DNA of 64,000 bases from Proteles cristata cristata (taxonomy: Eukaryota > Chordata > Mammalia > Carnivora > Hyaenidae). A program made the position numbers and the translations under genes. Below, piece after piece: positions 61,601 through 64,000 of this stretch. The stretch is taken from the NCBI GenBank assembly GCA_017311185.1, contig JAESUZ010005167.1:1-64000 (forward strand), read 5' to 3'. The notes under the pieces are model-generated. The model saw nothing but the letters and a program-made list of their open reading frames with translations. It made no database searches and was not told the origin of the DNA. The stretch's first letter is position 1; each line of letters starts with the position of its first letter.

Positions 61601-63249
61601 GGAGGCACCTGGGTGGCTCAATCCAACCTTGATTTTACCTCATCATGATCTTACATTTGTGAGATTGAGCCCTACTTCAGGTTCTTCTCTATGCAAGGAG
61701 GCTGCATAGGTTTCTCTCTCTCTCTGTCACTCTCTCTCTCTCTCCCTCCCACCATCCCTCCCTCTTTCTCTGCCTCTTTCTTTCTTGCTCTGAAAAAAAT
61801 AAATTGAAATTAAAAAAATAAAACTTTTTTTCCCCTGGAACCCATAAAATCATTTTGTGTTCCTTTAGATGGATGATGCTAACACATTGCTAAGTGCTTG
61901 AGTTGAGTGCAGAGGCTGGAAAGCAAGATTTTAAATTCAAATACCAGCCCTTCCACTGACAAGCTGAGTGACTTTAAGCAAGTTATTGTGCTTTTCTGAG
62001 CACTCATTTCTTCTCCTAAAAGGGCTGTAAAAATCTAACCCCACATAAAACCTGTACATGAATGTTTAGAGCAGCTTTATTCACAGAAACTTAAAGGTGG
62101 GACCAACCCAAGTGCCCTTCAGTAGTTAGACATCCGAACTGGGGCTGGTTCATAATATGAAACACCATTCAGCGATAACTAGGATCAAAGTACTAACAAA
62201 TGCAAGAAACTGGATGAATTTCCAGACAATTATACTGAATGAAAAAATAAAAAAAGAGCTAGACCCAAAAGTTTACATACTATTACAGGATTCTATTTAT
62301 GTAACATTCTTAAAATGACAAAATTATAAAACTGGGGAATAGATTAGCCATTGTCAAGGGGTTAGGGATTTGAAGGGAGGAGGGAGGGAAGAAAGGAGAG
62401 AGGTGGGTATGGATATAAAAGAGCAACACAAGGGATCCTTGGGATTATGGGAACCTCTGTGTCTTGACTATGGTGGTGGATGCGTGAACCTGCACATGTG
62501 ATAAAATTGCAAAATACTAAATACACTGGACACACACACACATAAGGGCAAGTAAACCATTGGGAAATCTGAGATTGGTGGATTGTAGCAATGTCAATAC
62601 CCTGGTTGTGAAATCGAAATACAGTTTTGCAAGATGCTACTACTGTGGAAACTGAGTAAATGGTACACAGGATCTCAGTGTTATTTCTTATAACTGCAAT
62701 CAAATCTACAATTATCTTAAAATAAACAGTTTAATTAGAAAAATACCAGGCCTATAGGCTTTCTGGGAGGATCAGGTGAGGTAGTATTGGGGGAATGAAA
62801 TTCGTATAACAAAAGTTTTTTTGACAATTCTGATTTTTTCAGACACCTTTTGAATACAAAGCTGAAAAAAATAAATAAACAAGTTCAAGGCTCTAGTGGA
62901 AATTTTATTCTGCTAGAGTGCCACACAGAAATGTATCCTTAAAATTGTCCTTAAAATTGGCTCAATACTATCCACTAATTGTCAAGTAGTGTGCATTGAG
63001 TACTCAAATGTAGTGAAAATAGACTCGAAAAGATTACAGAATTTGTCTAGTTGCCAGCTAGAACAAGGAGAATTTGAACCCAGATCTGAGCACCAGGTTG
63101 TGGATCATCATCGCTAAACTGATTGCCTTCATGGATGCCTGGGTGGCTGTCAGTTGGGAATCTGATTTCAGCTCAGGTCAGGATCTCACAGTTTGTGAGT
63201 TCGAACCCCATGGCTGGCTCTGTGCTGAAATGCAAGAATGCAAGAAACT

Positions 63250-63291
<42 letters not shown>

Positions 63292-63526
63292 TGCCCTTCC
63301 TCCATTCACGCTCTCTCTCTCTCGAAAATAAATAAACATTAAAAAAATTTTAACTTAAGCTAATTATCTTCAACTAAGGAATGCTGTTATCTTCTCAGGA
63401 CAACCCAGAAAAGACTGCCGAAGTGGAGTGTGGGGACTTTTACAACACAGGGGATAGAGCAACTATGGATGAAGAGGGCTACATCTGGTTCCTTGGGAGG
63501 AGTGACGAAGTCATCAATGCCTCTGG
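27615..63526 (+). CDS. ACSM1: ACSM1 gene, coding exons 1-10 (3' end outside window)
   Basis: Medium-chain acyl-CoA synthetase family gene, 3'-incomplete. Family members form acyl-CoA plus AMP and pyrophosphate from ATP, a medium-chain or aromatic acid and CoA, in the mitochondrial matrix. Ten exons (192, 211, 208, 141, 157, 80, 124, 81, 102, 128 bp) join in phase to give 474 codons plus two bases, against about 577 residues for human ACSM1 as I recall it. Identification as ACSM1 rather than ACSM2/3/4/5 rests on family-specific stretches: the N-terminal [71 protein letters not shown] and [11 protein letters not shown]. Motifs seen: TSGTTG at residues 226-231 with K234, GGE at 342-344, YGQSET at 366-371, D451 and R466. 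The first 40 residues carry many Arg and no Asp/Glu, typical of a mitochondrial presequence. Introns are 9.5, 2.1, 0.28, 2.0, 3.8, 2.3, 2.2, 0.55 and 11.7 kb. The catalytic-lysine exons are not in the window. No frame breaks are seen. Confidence 0.93.
27807..29703. other. ACSM1 intron 1, left part
   Basis: Mostly unassigned. MIR-like blocks occur near 27975-28030 (TGAGCCTCAGTGGTTTTACT) and 28735-28885 (CATAATCCCCACTTTATAGA). A TG-rich run lies at 29637-29680. No exon is seen. Confidence 0.5.
29704..29891 (-). mobile_element. CAN-SINE
   Basis: Head complement AACAACTGAGCCACCCAGTG at the right. Flanks attggttata at 29689-29698 and aattggttata at 29899-29909 are the target-site duplication. Confidence 0.9.
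29892..30425. other. Unassigned intron 1 DNA
   Basis: MIR-like text near 30165-30215 (AGTGAGCCCCTAACATGTGC). Otherwise nothing recognised. Confidence 0.45.
30426..31257 (-). mobile_element. Probable solo LTR of an endogenous retrovirus, antisense in ACSM1 intron 1
   Basis: On the minus strand the segment starts TGTGGGGAAATG near 31257 and ends GAGTCAACAACA near 30426, i.e. TG...CA termini about 830 bp apart. A minus-strand AATAAA lies at 30552-30557, about 125 bp before the 3' end, as expected for an R-U5 end. No coding sequence, primer-binding site or second LTR is seen and no clean target duplication was found. Class-I (gamma-type) origin is a guess from layout only. Confidence 0.55.
31258..31654. 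other. Unassigned intron 1 DNA
   Basis: A short stretch (31616-31651, ATGCTTAACCACTTGAGAGA) resembles the complement of a SINE head. Too short to call firmly. Confidence 0.4.
31774..33329 (-). mobile_element. 5'-truncated LINE-1 (older lineage)
   Basis: Minus-strand 3'UTR at 31774-32100 and ORF2 C-terminal frames at 32284-32550 and 32456-32992 (motifs [14 protein letters not shown] and [14 protein letters not shown]). Flanks gccaactatagaatttctt (31755-31773) and gccaaatatagaacttctt (33330-33348) differ at only two positions and mark the target site. Confidence 0.9.
33546..35168 (-). mobile_element. 5'-truncated LINE-1
   Basis: Minus-strand 3'UTR (ATAACACCCAGTGCTCATCC) followed by broken ORF2 frames at 33940-34146, 34159-34386, 34383-34703 and 34691-35218. 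The last runs out of the element into flanking DNA. Flanks tctttgggttttctt (33531-33545) and tctttgggtgttctt (35169-35183) differ at one base. Confidence 0.92.
36116..36584. other. Unassigned intron 1 DNA
   Basis: No supported feature. Confidence 0.4.
36585..36821 (-). mobile_element. CAN-SINE
   Basis: Head complement CTGAGCCACCCAGGTGCCCC at the right, GA-rich body complement, tail complement at the left. The repeated caataat-a flank at 36573 and 36822 is the probable duplication. Confidence 0.92.
36822..37000 (+). mobile_element. MIR
   Basis: CATTGAGTACCTACCATGTG, CCAGGCACTATCATATACAC and CATTTCATAGATGAGAAATG are MIR consensus blocks. Confidence 0.82.
37001..37289. other. End of ACSM1 intron 1
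   Basis: Unassigned. A pyrimidine-rich patch (37241-37255) lies about 35 bases before the acceptor, and the final 20 bases are purine-mixed, so the tract is not ideal. Confidence 0.45.
37290..37500 (+). CDS. ACSM1: ACSM1 coding exon 2 (residues 65-135)
   Basis: This 211-bp exon has acceptor cttgaccag and donor gtaact, enters at phase 0 and leaves at phase 1. It encodes [14 protein letters not shown], then [23 protein letters not shown] and VPEWWLV. This N-terminal subdomain block is the same one seen in decayed form at 2569-2777. The PEWW motif is invariant in the ACSM family members I recall. Confidence 0.94.
37501..39634. other. ACSM1 intron 2: repeats and unassigned DNA
   Basis: Holds a (CA)n tract at 37698-37717, a (TTG)n tract at 38008-38044, old L1-like 3' sequence at about 38080-38420 on the minus strand, and old-repeat text at about 38820-39280. 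The 138-codon minus-strand frame at 38688-39104 has no recognisable domain. Confidence 0.55.
39420..39575 (+). mobile_element. MER5-type DNA transposon (hAT-Charlie)
   Basis: TGTGCATAGGAAACCCTTGG, TGCAAATTCTGGTTCAGTAG and GTGGTGCTGATGGTACTGGC are the order of blocks in MER5-like elements. Confidence 0.78.
39635..39842 (+). CDS. ACSM1: ACSM1 coding exon 3 (residues 135-204)
   Basis: This 208-bp exon has acceptor tccccag and a strong donor gtgagt. It completes a Gly codon split with exon 2 and then reads [20 protein letters not shown], followed by [17 protein letters not shown] and [10 protein letters not shown]. The exon ends two bases into a Lys codon completed by exon 4. Confidence 0.94.
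39843..40122. other. ACSM1 intron 3 (short)
   Basis: 280-bp intron with no repeat. A pyrimidine tract (TTCTCTCCTTTTGTACTGAA) precedes the ctttgcag acceptor. Confidence 0.85.
40123..40263 (+). CDS. ACSM1: ACSM1 coding exon 4, ATP-binding loop (residues 204-251)
   Basis: This 141-bp exon lies only 280 bp after exon 3, with acceptor ctttgcag and donor gtagga. It carries the ANL-superfamily phosphate-binding loop TSGTTGLPK (residues 226-234), followed by [10 protein letters not shown]. The end (SLPSW after joining) appears one residue shorter than the human ACSM1 sequence I recall. No stop lies in the joined frame. The longest ATG-initiated reading frame over this exon is in another frame and is a shadow. 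Confidence 0.92.
40264..42274. other. ACSM1 intron 4: mostly unassigned, repeat debris
   Basis: A TG/CA-rich patch at 40313-40350, old mammalian repeat text at about 41140-41440 (the family of 3400-4260), a CT-rich tract at 41718-41808 and a second old repeat at 41821-42045 (GAATTTATTGGATCATGAGG). No extra exon is seen. Confidence 0.5.
42275..42431 (+). CDS. ACSM1: ACSM1 coding exon 5, SDxGW motif (residues 251-303)
   Basis: The acceptor is gttagcag and the donor gtaaga. The first base completes the Trp codon split with exon 4, then the frame reads [26 protein letters not shown] and [15 protein letters not shown], ending at phase 0. The conserved S-D-[ST]-G-W segment of the family reads S-D-P-G-W here (P268), an unusual substitution next to a core glycine. 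Confidence 0.92.
42432..44090. other. ACSM1 intron 5, left part
   Basis: 42550-42660 resembles a reversed MER5-like fragment. A (GT)n tract sits at 42777-42835 and a minus-strand MIR at 42945-43085 (CCTCACCTGTGAAATGGAAG). A long pyrimidine-rich stretch, about 43190-43930, follows with no recognised family. Confidence 0.5.
42777..42835. repeat. (GT)n microsatellite
   Basis: About 29 uninterrupted GT units, the longest pure dinucleotide run in the window, within ACSM1 intron 5. Confidence 0.98.
44091..44216 (+). mobile_element. Short older CAN-SINE
   Basis: Head GGGGTGCCTGAGTGGCTCAA with TTGATCTCAGGGCTGTGAGT and GGGCTCCGTGCTGGGAGTGA, then an A tail abutting L1 sequence. It lacks the CT-rich extension of the Fc type. 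Confidence 0.88.
44217..45058 (+). mobile_element. LINE-1 3' end
   Basis: ORF2 C-terminal text (GAAGACATCCAGATGGCCAA, CTCATCAGGGAAATAGAAAT) followed by the 3'UTR (GATGGTTACCACAGGGGAAG) and an AT-rich end. Frame broken and 5'-truncated. Confidence 0.88.
45081..45180 (+). repeat. (GGAA)n purine tract
   Basis: Tandem AAGG/GGAA units directly after the L1 end, probably grown from its A-rich tail. Confidence 0.95.
45207..45393 (+). mobile_element. CAN-SINE with expanded (CT)n
   Basis: Head GGGGCATCTTGGTGGTTTAG, GGTCATGATCCCAGAGTTCT, a long (TC)n at 45332-45377, then CAAATAAAAATTAAAAAA. The central GGGCTCTGTGCTGACAGC block is largely replaced. Confidence 0.88.
45420..45560 (+). mobile_element. 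MIR
   Basis: CCCATTCTACAGACGAGGGA, ACAGAATTGCAGAGGAATCA and GAAGTCAGGCAGGCAGACCC follow MIR order. Confidence 0.75.
45561..46280. other. ACSM1 intron 5, right part
   Basis: Pyrimidine-rich. 45830-46180 may be an L2 3' fragment but this is weak. No gene is seen. Confidence 0.4.
46281..46360 (+). CDS. ACSM1: ACSM1 coding exon 6 (residues 304-330)
   Basis: This short exon (80 bp) has acceptor cactttctag and donor gtatgg. It encodes [20 protein letters not shown] followed by LQQIST, matching the family pattern KYPI...YRM-LQQ. It ends two bases into a Ser codon completed by exon 7. Confidence 0.9.
46361..48632. other. ACSM1 intron 6: old L1 plus unassigned DNA
   Basis: 46730-47345 reads as a very old minus-strand L1 (ATTAATGGACATTTGGGTAG, GCTCCCACTAGCAAGG). 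An AATTAATT run lies at 46526-46541. The rest is unassigned, with no additional exon. Confidence 0.55.
48633..48756 (+). CDS. ACSM1: ACSM1 coding exon 7, GGE and YGQSET motifs (residues 330-371)
   Basis: The acceptor is ttcccctag and the donor gtaggt. It encodes [32 protein letters not shown] and AYGQSET. The GGE and YGQSET segments form the adenine and AMP binding part of ANL enzymes. The exon ends at phase 0. Confidence 0.93.
48757..50943. other. ACSM1 intron 7: MIR fragments and unassigned DNA
   Basis: A (CA)n patch at 49275-49300, a minus-strand MIR-like block at about 49880-50060 and a plus-strand MIR-like block at about 50290-50440 (GATGTGCCTGGCACTGGGTG). No exon-like sequence. Confidence 0.5.
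50944..51024 (+). CDS. ACSM1: ACSM1 coding exon 8 (residues 372-398)
   Basis: This 81-bp exon has acceptor gtaaacag and donor gtttgg, the weakest of the ten donors. It encodes [20 protein letters not shown] and ends in LPFDIQ, matching the family block G-MKIKPG-MGK...Y/F-D-Q. It is phase 0 at both ends, so skipping it would keep the reading frame. Confidence 0.9.
51025..51569. other. ACSM1 intron 8
   Basis: 545-bp intron with no recognised repeat. The 115-codon frame at 51082-51429 lacks any domain. Confidence 0.7.
51570..51671 (+). CDS. ACSM1: ACSM1 coding exon 9 (residues 399-432)
   Basis: This 102-bp exon has acceptor cgctccag and consensus donor gtaagt. It encodes [31 protein letters not shown] and CYE. 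It is phase 0 at both ends. It is followed by an 11.7-kb intron inflated by nested L1 and SINE insertions. Confidence 0.93.
51821..52022 (-). mobile_element. CAN-SINE
   Basis: Head complement TTGAGCCACCCAGGTGCCCC at the right. The duplication cagtgaagcttctt / caatgaagcgtctt flanks it at 51807-51820 and 52022-52035. Confidence 0.93.
52023..52984. other. ACSM1 intron 9, left part
   Basis: MIR-like complement near 52120-52225, a G-rich run at 52561-52585 and a MER5-like fragment at 52715-52835 (CAGTGGTTCTCTGCCCTGCT). The rest is unassigned. Confidence 0.5.
53229..53450 (+). mobile_element. CAN-SINE (SINEC_Fc type)
   Basis: Head GGGATGCCTGGGTGGCTCAA, GGGCTCTGTGCTGACAACTC, a (TC)n run and an AACATAAATAAAGCTT tail. 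The flank tattttag is repeated at 53222-53229 and near 53460. Confidence 0.95.
54847..55074 (-). mobile_element. Young CAN-SINE (SINEC_Fc type) inside the large L1
   Basis: Very well preserved, with CpG sites retained in the head (complement of GGGGCGCCTGGGTGGCTTAG). Perfect 16-bp duplication ccagcaccttctttta at 54831-54846 and 55075-55090. Confidence 0.97.
55468..57973 (-). pseudogene. Broken L1 ORF1 end and ORF2 (endonuclease, RT)
   Basis: Short minus-strand frames tile the element: 57785-57973 (ORF1 C-terminal domain), 57496-57705 and 57154-57390 (endonuclease, DHILGHK and [10 protein letters not shown]), 56633-56830, 56335-56640 (NLPTNKSP), 55862-56134 and 55468-55827 (starting MILY from the catalytic FADD-MILY segment). 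Every step is a frameshift or stop, so there is no functional ORF2. Confidence 0.9.
55595..55653. repeat. (GT)n microsatellite inside L1 ORF2
   Basis: About 28 GT units with one AT interruption. The sister L1 at 17008-17030 has only GGTTTTTTGTGCAATTG here, so the array expanded after insertion. Confidence 0.97.
58260..58985. other. Unidentified CpG-rich segment inserted in the L1 ORF1 region
   Basis: L1 similarity to the copy at 6487-10006 stops near 58258 and resumes near 58985. The 0.7 kb between resembles neither. It keeps many CpGs, has a 23-bp near-perfect direct repeat (gttgtacgtatagcatc-tcaca at 58276-58298 and 58551-58573, offset 275) and a plus-strand AATAAA at 58403-58408. About 100 bp of L1 appears to be missing. 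It might be an LTR or other mobile sequence. No target duplication or coding capacity is found. Confidence 0.5.
60904..61131 (-). mobile_element. CAN-SINE
   Basis: Head complement CGCTTAACCGACTGGGACGC at the right. 11-bp duplication ttcatattctt at 60893-60903 and 61132-61142. The ATCATGAGCGAGCTGAACTTCAGCC region looks internally duplicated against other copies. Confidence 0.93.
61600..61820 (+). mobile_element. CAN-SINE with expanded CT tract
   Basis: Head GGAGGCACCTGGGTGGCTCA, TCATCATGATCTTACATTTG, a long (TC)n body and an AAATAAATTGAAATTAAAA tail. Confidence 0.9.
61900..62040 (-). mobile_element. MIR
   Basis: GACAAGCTGAGTGACTTTAA and GCAAGTTATTGTGCTTTTCT are MIR complement blocks. Confidence 0.72.
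62041..62735 (+). mobile_element. Ancient LINE-1 3' end
   Basis: ATGAATGTTTAGAGCAGCTT, GCAAGAAACTGGATGAATTT, GGATTCTATTTATGTAACAT and GGTTAGGGATTTGAAGGGAG resemble old L1 3' sequence, with a GGAGG patch at 62375-62400. Confidence 0.7.
62736..63132. other. Unassigned DNA near the end of intron 9
   Basis: No recognisable gene or repeat. Confidence 0.45.
63133..63350 (+). mobile_element. CAN-SINE with (GT)n insert, 48 bp before ACSM1 exon 10
   Basis: Head GGATGCCTGGGTGGCTGTCA, B-box-like GAGTTCGAACCCC, a (GT)n at 63254-63290 replacing part of the body, then CGAAAATAAATAAACATTAA. The A-tail ends just upstream of the exon 10 acceptor region. Confidence 0.93.
63399..63526 (+). CDS. ACSM1: ACSM1 coding exon 10, TGD and hinge-side motifs (residues 433-475)
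   Basis: The acceptor is atcttctcag and the donor gtaggt. It encodes [20 protein letters not shown] and then [20 protein letters not shown], ending two bases into a Gly codon. D451 in TGD and R466 in FLGRSD are the family's conserved ribose and phosphate contacts. A SINE tail ends only about 48 bp before the exon. The remaining exons, starting with the expected YRIG block, are beyond the window. Confidence 0.93.
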
Positions 63527-63768
63527 GTAGGTATTGCTGATCTGAGCCTGGAAGCATCACCCTCACATGCCTGAATGCATCCAGCTTGTCCAGACGTTTG
63601 TCCATGCATTGGTGATTTGACCCTCAGGTTAATTCTGAACAAAGCTTTGTCAAGAGGTCCTTTTCTGGGTGTATCTCTGTATCTTCCCCAAGCCCTGCAT
63701 CCAGAAGAATTAATCTAAGTGAAGTTCAGCAAGGTCTTCAAGAGGAACATAAGACATTACACAATTTA
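63527..63768. other. Start of ACSM1 intron 10
   Basis: Begins with donor gtaggt. Unassigned sequence up to the next SINE. Confidence 0.6.
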
Positions 63769-63977
63769 GAGATGCCTGCATAGCTCAGTCGGTTAAACAT
63801 ATGACTTCCACTTGGGTCATGATCTCGTGGTCTTTTGAGTTTGAGCCCTGTGTTGGGTGCTGTGCTGACAGCTTGGAGCCTGGAGTCTGCTCAAGAATCA
63901 GTGTCTTCCTCTCTCTGTATCTCCCTCTATCTTGTGCTCTGTCTCTCTCTCAGAAATAACAGAGCATTAAAAAAAGT
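63769..63977 (+). mobile_element. CAN-SINE (SINEC_Fc type)
   Basis: Head GAGATGCCTGCATAGCTCAG, TTGGGTCATGATCTCGTGGT, GTGCTGACAGCTTGGAGCCT and a short A tail. 14-bp duplication cattacacaattta / cattatacaattta at 63755-63768 and 63978-63991. Confidence 0.95.
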
Positions 63978-64000
63978 CATTATACAATTTAAAGGATTTG

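Overview
The window is mammalian nuclear DNA, most likely from a cat-family or other feliform carnivore. The main evidence is more than twenty tRNA-Lys-derived CAN-SINE copies whose better-preserved members carry the feliform SINEC_Fc head (GCGCCTGGGTGGCTCAGTCG), together with carnivore-type LINE-1 elements, interrupted split genes and ancient MIR/hAT/L1 fossils. Nothing prokaryotic is present. Species assignment is inference from repeat content only.

The one intact gene is on the + strand: the first ten coding exons of an acyl-CoA synthetase medium-chain family member, best matched to ACSM1 (27615 to 63526). All visible splice sites are GT/AG, every exon phase fits the next, and the joined product is open for 474 codons plus two bases. 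It has an Arg-rich mitochondrial-type N-terminus, the TSGTTG ATP-binding loop, YGQSET and the TGD...R segment of the ANL (acyl/aryl-CoA synthetase, NRPS adenylation, luciferase) superfamily. The C-terminal exons, including the catalytic lysine region, lie beyond the right edge.

Upstream, on the same strand, are two decayed exons of a second ACSM gene that looks like ACSM2 (2569-2777 and 5565-5707). Stop codons, frameshifts, an altered donor and a lost P-loop glycine mark it as a dead paralogue. The window is therefore part of an ACSM cluster: a broken ACSM2-like relic followed by ACSM1.

Layout: 1-2.5 kb, old L1 and SINEs. 2.5-5.7 kb, ACSM2-like relic. 6.5-10 kb, an internally deleted minus-strand L1 with its 5' end. 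10-15 kb, mostly unassigned with MIRs and a purine tract. 15.2-18.5 kb, a 5'-truncated L1 with a perfect 17-bp target-site duplication. 19-27 kb, MaLR-like LTRs, L1 tails and MIRs. 27.6-63.5 kb, ACSM1. Its intron 1 (9.5 kb) holds a solo LTR and nested L1s. Its intron 9 (11.7 kb) is swollen by a near full-length L1 that split a much older L1.

No convincing undescribed biological system is visible. The points most worth checking are the ACSM2-like relic, a CpG-rich unidentified segment with a 275-bp-spaced direct repeat inside the large L1, a probable short L1 3' transduction, and a Ser/Thr-to-Pro change in a core ACSM1 motif. Repeat family names are from memory of consensus sequences, and edges are approximate unless a duplication is cited.
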